Origin: Rosa chinensis
Taxonomy: Eukaryota > Streptophyta > Magnoliopsida > Rosales > Rosaceae
Assembly (NCBI RefSeq): GCF_002994745.2
Contig: NC_037094.1
Location: 8,989,001-9,053,000 of the forward strand
Length of the DNA stretch: 64,000 nucleotides
Direction: 5' to 3'
Shown: positions 1-11,187 of the stretch, in pieces
Position numbering within the stretch: position 1 is the stretch's first letter
Layout of the letters: every line of letters begins with the position of its first letter
Position numbers and translations under genes: made by a program
Notes under the pieces: generated by a model
What the model saw: only the letters and a program-made list of their open reading frames with translations
Databases searched by the model: none
What the model was told of the DNA's origin: nothing

Positions 1-895
1 TAGTTAATTTGATTTCAAGTATGTATCTGATATATAGGAGGTTTATTTTTTGTTTCTTTTTGTATGACACCTCTGTATTAGAATCAAAATTGTTTTGTAT
101 CATCCTCTTTGTTTTGTTTTCTACTATATTGTACCTATGATCGAAGAAGATACGCCTTTTTTTTAGCTTGAAGGTTTATGGTATTCAAGCCTCAGTTACA
201 TATAACTATTTAGTAGGTAAATTAGAAATGTAGTAGTTGAGAGTGAAAAGCTATCATGGGATTAATATGACAATATACCTAAAAAGAAGAAGAAAGTAAT
301 CCAAGAACAAGATACATACCTTACAATTAAATATTTTTCGAGTATGTAAAGAGGCACTGAATGTGAGCTTAGGAGTGCAAACACAATAACAAAAGCTTTT
401 GCCCATTTCCTGACCCCATCTCCAACCTTTTTCTTTTCTTTTAGAACATTTTTTTAGTTGTCCCTCAGAGACACAAACGAGAAGTATCATGCCTACTTGT
501 CCTCCACCATTTCTTTCAAGCACAAAAAATATTTTCTCTCAGTGTTTGAATCAAAATCTCTTTCCGTCTGTTGAAACAATAATTGTTCCCATCAAGGAAA
601 AAAAATTGAAATTCTATTGGGAAAGAAAATACCTACATATAAGGAAAACAAGAACTAAAATTTGTGTTGGAAATGAAATATTATTGTAATGAGCATATAT
701 GAAATATATACTCAAGTCAGTAATCACAATATAAAGCAAGGATGAAATTAATGATGTAATTGATTATGATAAAGTCAAAACGAATTGATTTTTTAGCTTA
801 ATATTTTAAATTCAAATAGATGATAAGATTAAGGAAGATACTTAATTTAACTCGCCAAAATTGAAAGGGAAAATTAGATATATCAAAAAAATTAG
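1..895. other. AT-rich spacer, no gene recognised
   Basis: Short open frames here have no family resemblance, no codon-like composition and no splice context. The last five bases before the copia element (896-900, AAAAA) serve as its target duplication. I see nothing else I can support. Confidence 0.6.
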
Positions 896-900
896 AAAAA

Positions 901-1109
901 TATTTTAGGGAATCAGAAACTGAGAGAAATTTGCTGTGTATTCTCATTGATAATAGGGGCCTCTTTATATAGAGGATTACAATACATAGAGTTAGAATCA
1001 TACAAGGAAAGAGAATCTCTAGATTCTTCTAATTGAACCCTATTACCACTAGGTCAAGTAACCTAGAGTTTCGATTAAACACAAATAGAGATAGAGATAT
1101 CCTTAAACA
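901..1109 (-). repeat. 3' LTR of copia copy 1
   Basis: Matches 16030-16238 along its full length with about 8 substitutions. The inner end reads TGTTTAAGG on the minus strand. The outer end has TA where TG is expected on the plus strand (902), a likely point mutation. A palindromic TATA block (CCTCTTTATATAGAGG, 960-975) is the likely LTR promoter. Confidence 0.92.
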
Positions 1110-1118
1110 CTCCCCCTT
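1110..1118 (-). other. Polypurine tract of copia copy 1
   Basis: Minus strand reads AAGGGGGAG directly against the 3' LTR, the expected position for plus-strand priming. The same sequence abuts the 3' LTR of copy 2 (51138-51146). Confidence 0.8.
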
Positions 1119-1305
1119 GTGTTGTCCAAACTCGGTGCTTCTCTCGTTGCCTCATCAAAAACCTTGCCGAGTAACAAAAACCCAGTGGGATAAAAATAAC
1201 CTCGGTCGAAGGGGAAAAAGAGCACAACACACCCTTCACTATTCGAGACGAACATGTACGTAGACATCTCCCCCTGATGTCGGTGCCTCCCCCTGATGAC
1301 TACGA

Positions 1306-2385
1306 TCATGGAAGTTCAGATAATTTCCGTAAGCCAATTTTTGCCACATGTTTCTCGAACTTGGATTTAGGCAATGACTTAGTAAACAAGTCTGCCGCAT
1401 TGTCCTCAGATCGAACCTGGTTTACTTTGATCTTGAGGAACTTCTGTTGTTGCTGATTGTAGAAGAATTTGGGCGATATATGCTTGGTGTTGTCGCCTTT
1501 GATGTAGCCTTGCTTCATTTGTTCAATACAAGCAGCATTATCCTCATAAATGCTCGTTGGCTCATCTATGGTAGACTTCAAATCACAATTGCTTCGAACA
1601 TGCGTAACTATGGATCGAAGCCATATACATTCACGAAATGCTTCGTGAAGAGCAATAATCTCTGCATGATTCGAAGAGGTAGCGACTAAGGTCTGCTTTG
1701 TAGACCTCCAAGATATCGCGGTCTTTCCCATGGTGAAAACATAACCAGTTTGGGAGCGACCTTTGTGTGGGTCAGAGAGATACCCAGCATCAGTAAAACC
1801 TTCCAAAACACTTATATCGTTTTGGGTTGGGGAGAGGGAACGCAGTCCACCATGTGTAGCATCCCTGGTACTTGATGGGTCCGAATCCATCTTCTCTTTG
1901 TAGGGATAGAACAAGCTCATATCAATAGTACCACTTAGGTATCGAAAGATATCTTTAACACTAGTCCAATGGCGTCGTGTTGGCGCAGAGCTATGTCTAG
2001 CTAGCAAGTTCACAGAGAATGAGATACCCGATTTTGTGCATTGTGCTAAGTACAACAATGCGCCTATTGCACTTAGATAGGGCACTTCTGCCTCTAGCAC
2101 TTCTTCGTAGTCATCTTTTGGACGGAATGGATCCTTCTTTGGATCAAGACTACGGACGACCATTGGGGTGCTTGAAGGATTAATCTTGTCAGTGTTGAAA
2201 CGCCTAAGCATCTTTTGGGTATAAGCTGATTGATGAATCAGGATACCATCTCTATGGTGCTCAAGTTCTAAACCGAGGCAAAACCGTGTTTTCCCAATAT
2301 CTTTCATCTCAAACTCGGATTTCAAGTGTTCAGCGGTTTCCCTTAACTCTTTAAGGGTGCCAATTATGTTCATGTCATCAACATA
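1306..2385 (-). pseudogene. pol: Copia pol: end of reverse transcriptase and RNase H
   Basis: An open stretch of 355 codons from 2373, continuous upstream with the RT catalytic box YVDD (about 2371-2385). It carries the RT thumb/connection and a full copia RNase H: the TDAGYLSDP motif, the SWRSTKQ box, a TSSNHAE segment and the ADLFTKSLP end. RNase H degrades the RNA of the RNA:DNA hybrid during reverse transcription in the particle. It is separated from the upstream RT fragment by a frameshift just before YVDD, so it is not translated with the rest of pol as it stands. Confidence 0.9.
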
Positions 2386-3154
2386 AACCGCTACTATTGC
2401 AAATCTGGAACTTGTCCTTTTTTATGAACACACATGGGCATAGTTCATTATTCACATATCCATTTCCAATCAAGTAGTCACTTAGACGGTTATACCACAT
2501 CTATCCGGATTGTTTCAATCCATATAGTGAGCGTTTCAATCTAATCGCAAACGCGCTCCGTGGTTTAGAGCCACTTGATTTGGGTAACTGAATTCCATCT
2601 GGAATCTTCATGTATATTTCCGTATCTAGATCCCCATATAGATACGCAATAACCACATCCATAAGCTGCATGTTCAGTTTTTCAGAAACTACCAAACTGA
2701 CAAGGTAGCGGAACGTAATGACGTCCATTACTGGAGAATAGGTCTCCTCGTAGTCGATTCCAGGGCGTTGTGAAAAGCCTTGCGCCACAAGAAGAGCTTT
2801 GTATCTTACAATCTCGTTTTTCTCATTACGCTTTCTAACGAATACCCATTTGTGACCAACTGATTTGGTGTTAGGCGGTATTGGTACAACTTTGCGAAAT
2901 ACCTTTCCTTTCGCTAGAGAATCAAGTTCTGCCTGGATCGCATCTTTCCATTTTGGCCAATCAGCTCTACGTTGACATTTATCAACGGAGCGTGGTTCGA
3001 TGTCATCGGTCTCAATAATCTCACGCGCCACTGAATACGCGAATACATCATCAATGATGATGGAGTTTCTTTCCCACGTCCCATGTACACTAGTGTAATT
3101 TATAGAGATCTCTACGTTCTCATAGATAGGTTCTGACATTGAGGCATCCCCCAA
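2386..3154 (-). pseudogene. pol: Copia pol: reverse transcriptase, N-terminal part
   Basis: The 217-codon open stretch holds the start of the copia RT family domain: WKDAIQAEL, the KWVFVRKRN box, RYKALLVAQGF, the YEETYSPV block with its conserved spacing, and LYGLKQSG. The frame ends at a TAG right after LYGLKQSG (about 2498-2500) in the conserved QSGR position. A second lesion, a frameshift near 2395-2405, separates it from YVDD. RT copies the genomic RNA into DNA. The coding content is easy to recognise, so the decay is moderate. Confidence 0.9.
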
Positions 3155-3232
3155 TGATGTCTCTTGGACATAACCGTAATCCGAAACATTCTCATGGGAC
3201 GGATTCTAAGTATCGATAATCAAAGGATTTGT

Positions 3233-4249
3233 CTATGCCTCATTCGCTTTCTTTCTAGGGCGAGTATCTTTCAAACCAATTGGTCTACCGCGCTTCCTTG
3301 CGGGACCTGCTGCCATAGATGCCACATCATTGCCATGCTGGGCAATGGCGCCATCTCCTGATGTCACAGGAGTTGCGTGATGTCCAGTATTTGGGACATC
3401 GATCCTTGCAGGCATGTTTGCAGCAGGTATGTGTGATCTCGTCACTTTGGCAACATCAAAAAACACATCAGGTAGAGTGTCTGCTACGTTCTGGAGCTCG
3501 ATTATTCTTCGCACTCCAGGTTCGGACTGTGCGGTACGGGGATCGAGATGAGACATAGTGGGGACAGACCACGAAAATTCTTGTCGTTCTTGTTGAACAT
3601 CTGTGTTCTTATCTCCCCCTAACGATGGGAAGACTGTCTCATCAAAGTGACAATCCGCAAATCTAGCGGTAAAGAGATCGTCTGTCAAGGGTTCAAGATA
3701 GCGGACAATAGTTGGAGAGTCATAGCCAACATAGATGCCCATTCGTCGTTGTGGACCCATCTTAGTACGTTGTGGCGGCGTAATAGGCATATAGATGGTA
3801 CACCCAAAAATGCGAAAATGCTAGATATCAGGTTCGTATCCAGTCACTAGCTGTAACGCAGAGTAAGATTGGGTTGCAGTGGGTCATAGACGAATTAGCG
3901 TTGCTGCATGCAATATTACATATCCCCAAGCAGAAACAGGGAGATTGGTGCGCATAACCAATGTCCGCGCTATCATTTGTAGTAGTTTGATAGCGGCTTC
4001 TGCGCTACCATTTTGGGTATGAACATGGGGAACTAGATGCTCTACATCAATCCCCAGTGACATGCAATAGTCATCGAACATTTTCGATGTAAACTCCCCA
4101 GCATTATCAAGTCGAATGGACTTAATAGGATGGTCAGGGTAGTGAGCCCGTAGACAGATGATCTGGGCGAGGAGTTTAGCATAAGCAGCATTTCGAGTGG
4201 ACAACATCGCGACATGTGACCAGCGTGTCGACGCATCAACCAATACCAT
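3233..4249 (-). pseudogene. pol: Copia pol: integrase core and C-terminal linker
   Basis: Two open stretches in different frames. 4249-3884 carries the rve integrase core with the D,D,E residues visible in FMVLVDAS-like, IRLDNAGEF and TQNGSAEAAIK contexts. 3790-3233 carries the linker that follows integrase in copia (GIYVGYDSPTIVRYLEP, then FDETVFPSLGG), ending in a low-complexity tail with KRGRPIG. Frameshifts separate the pieces around 3880 and 4250. The integrase would insert the DNA copy into the chromosome. Confidence 0.88.
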
Positions 4250-4362
4250 AAAGTACTTAAAAGGTCCGCATGATGGTTGAATTGGTCCACATATATCCCC
4301 TTGAATTCTCTGTAAGGACGGAATGAGTATTTTTGGATCCTTTGCATAGGACGGTCTCGGTC

Positions 4363-5247
4363 CTAGTTTCCCGAAGGAACAGGCTTTGCAAAATGAGCGA
4401 GGGCCTTAGAAGCAACCAATGAGGATTTTGGTTGGGTCTGAGCGTCTGTAGCGCTATTAGAAGCAAAGTGTGTGACTACATCTGAGCCATGGAAATTGGA
4501 TTGTGTGGCGTCAAGGCCACTGGGAGGAGCAACCATGGTGCCATGCTCATGGTTGGAGCCATTTCTGGGGTCATCACTAGGGACAGGGGCGGCCTTTCGG
4601 CGACCCAAGACAGCAGCAGCGCCAGAAGCTGCAATCGTTGCGGTCTTGCTAAGTCCTGGAATCAATTTTTGATTCTTGCTTCTTCTCACTCTGAAGAAAG
4701 GATGCCCGTGTGAAGTCTTAAGTATACGGAGCATCATATCACGACCAGAATGTCCTAGTCGGTCATGCCAAAGCCAATATGTGTCGGAATCTAAGAGATC
4801 TTCTCTTATGACATTATTGGATTCAATTGGTCGAATTGTAGTGACATAAAGTCCACTAGATTGACACATAAGATTCTCTAAGATGCGCTTTCTTCCGCAA
4901 TCATTAGAGGTAATGCAAAGGAATTCTATTCCGTTCTCACTATGCATTTCGGCATGGAATCTGTTGGCTCTTATATCTTTAAAGCTTAATAAGGTTCGAT
5001 TTGCCTTAGGAGCGTAGAGAGCTACAGTGACTTTAATCAAGGTGCCATTGGGCAAAAGGAATTGGGCCATTCCATGTCCTTGAACTAAACTTGATGGCCC
5101 AGCCATCGTAGTCACAGATGAATATGTAGGCAACATCTCTAAGTATAATTGCCTATGTCGTAGAATGGTGTGCGTAGTCGCACTATCCGCAAGACATTGA
5201 AGTTCATCCATTCCGAAAAGAAAAGCTCGTAATTTAAAAGGAGTCAT
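4363..5247 (-). pseudogene. pol: Copia pol: protease and GAG-pre-integrase region
   Basis: 294 codons from an ATG at 5247. A pepsin-like retroviral aspartic protease has its active site at LADSATTHTI (DSA instead of the commoner DSG). The GAG-pre-integrase zinc-binding region follows, with WLWHDRLGHSG. A stretch rich in Ala, Ser and Pro separates it from the integrase. Pol has its own ATG and is separated from gag by about 325 bp once the nested element is removed. The sister copy also has a comparable spacer, so separate gag and pol frames look like a family trait rather than damage. Confidence 0.85.
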
Positions 5248-5426
5248 AAAGAAAAGAACTCAACTTTTATTAATAAGCCAAACGGAATTACATCATCGTT
5301 TCTTTTAACCAAAAAAATCTAATCCAATAAACTAGTTAATGCAAAACAATGATAGTCGTCTAACTTCTTTCGGTAATTCCAATGTAAATGTGACCAGGTG
5401 AGTAGAGAGATGTTGGTGGAGCAAGG
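5248..5426 (-). other. Copia gag-pol spacer, pol-proximal half
   Basis: Non-coding copia sequence between the pol ATG and the nested insertion. Its last five bases, CAAGG (5422-5426), are the left target duplication of the nested element. The spacer resumes at 13760. Confidence 0.75.
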
Positions 5427-6259
5427 TGATAGGCGCATTTTAATGTGATATTTTAATAGTTAATTCCTCACATTTTGCTTAGTTAATTCCTTAACTGAAT
5501 CAATTTTTAATTCAATTTCTATTTTTAGGTACATTGGAGTAAATGAAGGTGAAATGAGCGTTAGGTCCATAATTACCTGGAAATGATGGAGAAAAATGGA
5601 AATGTACTAAAAGATCAATTTTACACATATTCCTACTCCGGCTAGGAGAAACCAAGCCAAGCAAAGAAGAAGGAGCGGCCGCCTGACCAAATGAACTTCA
5701 AATGAGCTGAAACCTTCCAGATCCATTCTAGACACCCAAAGGATCATTTCTTATGAAGAGTGCCAGAGAAAAATATGAGTGGAAGGCCTTCAAACAATCA
5801 GCCCAATTTTCTACAGAAGCAAAACCGGAAAACTGGACCTGTAAGAGGTCCAGCAGCATTTCCGGCCCAACCACATGGAATAAAGCTCTGAAAATTTGTG
5901 AGGATGATATACACTCATAGTGGAACATTTTTTATGAAGAAGTCGAAGGCTCATTCTGAAGTTTTGATGGAGAAATAATTGAAGGAATAAAGGGGAAGAA
6001 ACTGACCTGAAAACAGCTCAACACCACATATTCATGTTTCCCACCCATATGAAGAAAGCATTTCTTTTTCCTTGGATACAATTTTTCTACCCTAAAAGAT
6101 CATCATCACTTCCACATTTCTTCACCTTCATGCTTTGCTTTCATCATTACCTCATCTTTTACATATTTTACAAACCACTCTCATACTCCACTTTCATTAT
6201 TTTCTTCATCTCATCATTTCACTCTTCTTTTTCTTCCCTATTTAAACACCTTCTCCTCT

Positions 6260-6790
6260 CACTCTCAATCACCAGTTCCTTCATCCATCTCATCTTCTTT
6301 GTCTCACCATTTCCTCTCCATTTTCCTTAGTCACCATTTTCCTTAGTCACATCTTCCTTCATCCATCTCATCTTCTTTATCTCTCTATTTCCTCTCCATT
6401 TTTCTAAACACACATTCCTTCATCCATCTCATCTTTTTTGTCTCACCATTTCCTCTCCATTTTCCTTAGTCACCATTTTCCTTAGTCACATCTTCCTTCA
6501 TCCATCTCATCTTCTTTATCTCTCTATTTCCTCTCCATTTTTCTAAACACACCTTCCTTCATCAATTCCATCTTCTTTGTCTCTCCATTTCCTCTCCATT
6601 TTCTCTCTAAATTCCTTCATCCATCTCATCTTCTTTATCTCTCCATTTCCTCTCCATTTTTCCAAACCAATTCCTTCATCCATCTCATCTTCTTTGTCTC
6701 ACCATTTCCTCTCCATTTTCCCACCAATTCCTTCATCCATCTCATCTTCTTTGTCTCTCCATTTCCTTTCCATTTTTTCTCTCCATTCTC
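6260..6790 (+). repeat. CT-rich tandem repeat in the 5' LTR
   Basis: A unit of roughly 50-60 bp built on TTCCTTCATCCATCTCATC, then TTCTTT, then CCATTTCCTCTCCATTTT is repeated about eight to nine times with drift. Long open frames on both strands here are by-products of the repeat. The same array is at about 12021-12547. Confidence 0.85.
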
Positions 6791-7679
6791 TAGTTTTAAG
6801 TTTCTGCATTTTCAAGCAAGGAGAGGAAGAAGAAGAAGGAGCCGTGAAGATCATATCCTCCATCATCCACCTTGAAGGCTTGCTTCCAAGATTCAAGATC
6901 CAACCATCTAGCTTTCCATCTCCATCTCCACTCACGGTGTAATTCGTTCCTTTTCCTTGTAACCTTTTTGGTTTCCTTGTTTGATTTCGTATGAACTTGT
7001 TTCTAGTTAACCTAACGTTTAGGGCAAAGTTTAAGCCCAATTTCTATGTTTAAATAAAGTTTTAATTCGAATTCTATAATTGTGATTCTAAGTTACTTAT
7101 GTGAGTTTGTTCGATTGAATTTGCTTGATAGAAAACTTTTATATGTTTATCTTATTTGGGTCGACACTTATAGGATTTGCATGTAATTGGTGCTAGGTTT
7201 AAGAACATGAAATCGACTTTTCGTTTTGTGTAACTTGAATCAAAGTAGTAAAGGTTTTGGACAAAAATCGAATTCAATTGAAGAGGATTGCAATTAGGTG
7301 AACTTATTCATACTAAGTTGTACACTTGAGTTGATAGCCTTTCTCTATGTCTAATGCGTTGAACATGTCATGATTGACTAGCTTTCTAGGGCTTGATTGC
7401 ATGTTTGATAGGATTAATCTAGGTGCTTTCGCTTAGGTTAATTAGCATTGAAAAGTAAAATATGGGAAATCATTTGCTTTCGAATGTTTCACATGATCAA
7501 CTCCTCTCTCATGACTTGGAAGAACAATTATAGGGTTTGAATCGAATTTGATTACATGGAATTGATTTTGATCTTTGTTCCTTGCGTTCCACCCTTGTAT
7601 ATATGTTTTTACATTTTCTTTATTTTATTTATTTTAATTTTAATTTTAAGAATCCTAATCCCCCCCCCCTTATTTGTGT

Positions 7680-7890
7680 TTACTTGTATATATTTATTCT
7701 TTATTTTATTTTTGTAAATAATACTTTATTATTTTAATTCTTTATTTTTTTATACAATTGTATATATTTATATTCTTTATTTTATTTTTGTAAATAATAC
7801 TTTATTATTTTAATTCTTTATTTGTTTATACAATTGTATATATTTATATTCTTTATTTTATTTTTGTAAATAATACTTTTCTTTATTTGT
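7680..7890 (+). repeat. AT-rich tandem repeat in the 5' LTR
   Basis: About two and a half copies of a unit near 85 bp (TTTGTAAATAATACTTTATT, then ACAATTGTATATATTTATA). It recurs at about 13440-13645 with one small length change. Confidence 0.8.
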
Positions 7891-8004
7891 TTCACAATTA
7901 CAAGTGTATTATCAATCCCCGGAATAGAACGATCCCTACTTACTTATACTACTAACGATATTTCAGGGTTAAATTGTGCGCTTCCCAAAAGCGACATCAA
8001 TTTT

Positions 8005-8022
8005 TGGCGCCGTTGCCGGGGA
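8005..8022 (+). other. Primer binding site, tRNA-Asp
   Basis: TGGCGCCGTTGCCGGGGA is complementary to the 3' end of plant tRNA-Asp including CCA. It lies five bases inside the 5' LTR. This fixes the plus-strand orientation of the nested element. Confidence 0.9.
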
Positions 8023-8802
8023 TTGAAAAATCACTTGCTAAATTGTGTCATTTATTGTATATATTTGTTGTATATAAATTGTTTAAAACTTAGTTTAAAT
8101 ATTATTTATATTATTGAACACGAATTTTAATTGTAGGTTGTAAATTGAGAGGAATAGGTGAAGTCTCTGTTGTTAATATTGGCCTAAACCCCTTATTGGT
8201 ACCTAGCTCAGGTCCCTTAAGGTTGAGGGCGGCCTTTATTAACACTTGTTGAACTGTCTTCACACTTATGAACTTTCTCTTCTTAGTAAGAAAGCCTATG
8301 TGAAATGGTGTCTAGGAAGGGGACAACGTTCATGACGGGTTTTTGAATCCAGAAGTGCTTGCAAATGGGCCTAAACCACTATGTGGGAGTAGCTCATGCC
8401 AAAATGGATTTTTCCTCTCGTGTTCGCCCTCCCCGACCTGGCCATTTCAGTAAGGTTGCCCAAACGATTTGAAAGGGAGTTTGTGTCTAGGCGACTATAC
8501 TTGGGCCGCACGTCCACTTGATTTACCGCTTGGAATTTGATTCGATATCAATAATGTTTATAATAAAAGAAATACTTGTGAATACTCTATACGTGTAAAT
8601 TATTTTGTTGTTTCACACTTTAAACTTGTAAAAATACTTTTCACGTTTTATACTCACTTGAGTACTTAACTTGTGTCTTATGTACAATATACTTGTTAAT
8701 TATACTTGTAGTTTGTAATTAATAGTTATACTTGTTTTTATTTTGTATTTCTTTGTTAATTATAGTTACTAACTTTATTTAATGTAGGTACCGTCTGGCT
8801 GC

Positions 8803-9059
8803 AAGACGTAAAATACAAGCGCTACTTGGGAGGCAACCTAATTCAGAATTTAATCAGATTTGCTTTCTCTTTCCCTATTTCTTTTTATTTTTCATTTTTT
8901 TATTGTTTTTATTTTAGGATTTGTTTTCGTAAATGTCTTCTATCTATGCTTACTTATTTCATTGCATGCTTTTAATTGATTACATTGAGGATAATGCAAT
9001 ATTTAAGTGTGGGGGAAGAGATTTATATTTTTGTCTTTTATTTTTGAGTCCTATATATT
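8803..9059 (+). repeat. Internal direct repeat, copy A
   Basis: Shares GCGCTACTTGGGAGGCAACC, TTTCATTGCATGCTT, TTGATTACATTGAGGA and AAGTGTGGGGGAAG with 9376-9619, in the same order and orientation. It ends in a purine tract motif (9005-9018). Confidence 0.85.
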
Positions 9060-9181
9060 TTTTAAAAAAAAAAACTGCATTTTTTCAATCTTATTAAATT
9101 CAGTTATTTACAAAAATATATATATATATATAATTAAAAAAAAAAAATTTACATTATACTAAGCCATGTCTGCATCTCCGT

Positions 9182-9346
9182 AGGACTTTGCTTCAAGGAC
9201 AACAGAACCATACCAAGGACATTGCAGAGCTCAAGAAGCAGATGGGACAAGTGGTGGACTTCATGACCAAGTTTCATGAAACTGGTAGGCTTCCAAGCAA
9301 TACAGTTCCAAACCCAAAGGGAGGCTTTGAAGGTTCCACCAACTGA
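9182..9346 (+). pseudogene. gag: Relic of a Ty3/gypsy gag C-terminus
   Basis: A 54-codon frame ends at TGA 9344-9346. It contains IAELKKQMGQVVDFMTKFHE followed by GRLPSNTVPNPKGGFE. The LPSxTxPNPKG block is typical of Gag or Gag-Pol in plant Tat/Athila elements. No start, nucleocapsid or protease follows, so it is a remnant in an otherwise non-coding element. Confidence 0.65.
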
Positions 9347-9375
9347 GGACAAGAGGAAACCACGTCTAGGCTGAG

Positions 9376-9619
9376 AAGACGTTAAAACCAAGCGCTACTT
9401 GGGAGGCAACCCATGCAAATCAGATTTGCTTTCTTTATCCTTATCTTTTATTTTTTCGTTTTTGCTTGTTTGTTTTAGTAGTTATTTTCGTAAATTTCAT
9501 CCCTATATGCTTAAGTGTTTCATTGCATGCTTATGCTTGATTACATTGAGGACAATGCAATATTTAAGTGTGGGGGAAGGGATTTATATTTGAGTCTTTT
9601 ATTTTGAGTCATATATATT
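9376..9619 (+). repeat. Internal direct repeat, copy B
   Basis: Second copy of the 8803-9059 segment, including the AAGTGTGGGGGAAG tract (9566-9579). The copies are clearly diverged, so the duplication is older than the last transposition. Confidence 0.85.
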
Positions 9620-11172
9620 GAAAAATACAAAAAAAAAAAAAAATGTCAAAAATTTAAAAAAAATTTTGGTTACTTTTGTTTTTGTTTTTGAGTTTTAGGA
9701 TGCCCCTAACGTCTAGGATGAACATGTCTCTGAATTCATGGCTGAAGGTTTTCACAATCGAAAAAGGACTTAATTGAATTCTGTGGTTAATCGACATTGT
9801 GATGCTTGTATGAAGATTTGAGATAGGATTGTAACTTGGTTCATTAAGCATGCTAGGATTAAGTCTGATTCATTTGACCCAAAGTGAGTTTTTGTGCTAA
9901 AATACTTTCTTTTCGAGTGCTTATTGATAATTCTAGAATTTCGTGGCTGTATTTGCAAAACCTCATCATTCTTTGGAAATCCAATGATCATGTGCCATAG
10001 ATTTTAATGGACTAGAGAGTACTAGAACTCGGCTGTTGTGACTGTCAAAACTTGTATGCCATAATATGCACTGATCCTGGATAGGATAGAAGGCATTAGG
10101 GTAACCACCAAAGCCAAACAAGCATGTGTCCCCAATTGTGTCCGTCGTGGGACTCCTTAGAATGAACCCCTTTGAGCCTACGTTGAAAACCTTTGTTTCA
10201 TCACCCTCACTACCCTACCATGAGCTTAGTACAGGATATCTCTACCCTTGTCTTAAGGACTTAGTAGAGCATGACATAGTATGTAGGGGTGACGATGAAA
10301 GACAAGTATGGGGTGGGAAAAATCCAAGAAAAAAAAATTTGCCTTGAAAAAAAAAAAAAAAAAAGAAAGAAAAGCGGCAAAAGAGAAGAAAAATTGAAAA
10401 GAAAACTCTTGGGAAAATGTTGAAGTGTGGTTTTGGACTTGCAAATTTGTAGAAGGCTCAAAGTTGAAAATTATGCCTTTGTCCATTCCCATGTTGGTTA
10501 GAGTGAAGGTTTGGCCCAAAACAATGATATTTGGTCTACAAAAATAATGACATAAGGTGGTCCTTATATGCTCTGCTAGGTCCTTAGGATTTTTTTGTAT
10601 CCTTAATCTTCATTTCGAAAACCCTAGCTTAGCCCCATTACAACCTGTTTTAAGTGCTGACTTGATCCTTGAGATGGGCAGTCTTTGGTTAGTGGAGTCA
10701 GTTACGCAGTCGAGCTTATGGTTTAGGTCCATTTGTGCACTCAGTCATTTCATGAGGTCTTTAAAAATTCTTCACAAAATGTGTTTATTGATGAAATATG
10801 CAAGCTGTTTGTTGCCTTACAATTTGTTCTCTTGCATATACTTGAGTGTGAATTAGCTTTTAAGCATAGCCATTTCTGAGAGAAAAATCGAGAGTATGCC
10901 CTGTGAGTTTGGATTGGACTTGTTCGAAACATGCTATCATTCACTGTATAACTTAAGTTCTCCATATCTTGCTTAGTCATATGAATGTCACAGGTTTATT
11001 AACCATGGAATTATCTTTGTGATTTTGATTAAGTGTTTAACGTGAAAGCCATGAGTTTGGAGTCTCTGAGACAACAGTTAGGAGCAATAGAGTCATTTAC
11101 TTGCTTTTTGTCAAGTCTTTGTTCTGTTTTGGATTTTTTTTGTTTTGTTTTGCTAAGGGACTAGCAAAAGCT

Positions 11173-11187
11173 AAGTGTGGAGGAATT
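11173..11187 (+). other. Polypurine tract of the LARD-like element
   Basis: AAGTGTGGAGGAATT abuts the first base of the 3' LTR (11188), the expected position for plus-strand priming. It resembles the two internal AAGTGTGGGGGAAG tracts. Confidence 0.75.

Larger units (their letters stand above)
5427..7999 (+). repeat. 5' LTR of the nested LARD-like element
   Basis: 2573 bp and nearly identical to 11188-13759. It contains two tandem-repeat zones, a CT-rich one (about 6260-6790) and an AT-rich one (about 7680-7890). CTATTTAAACACC near 6238 is a candidate TATA box. Confidence 0.93.
8023..11172 (+). other. Internal region of the LARD-like element, mostly non-coding
   Basis: About 3.1 kb without a long reading frame. 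It holds two diverged direct copies of a segment (8803-9059 and 9376-9619) and a short gag relic between them (9182-9346). The remainder (for example 8100-8800 and 9620-11170) shows no recognisable domain on either strand. Confidence 0.75.

Noticed and set aside
4472..4713. Plus-strand frames in the copia pol region
   Set aside because: Shadows of the minus-strand Ala/Ser-rich pol segment.
6034..6942. Open frames rich in Ser/Phe/His in the LTR (and the same at 11795-12703, with antisense frames)
   Set aside because: They are translations of the CT-rich tandem array; no domain, and the frames follow the repeat period.
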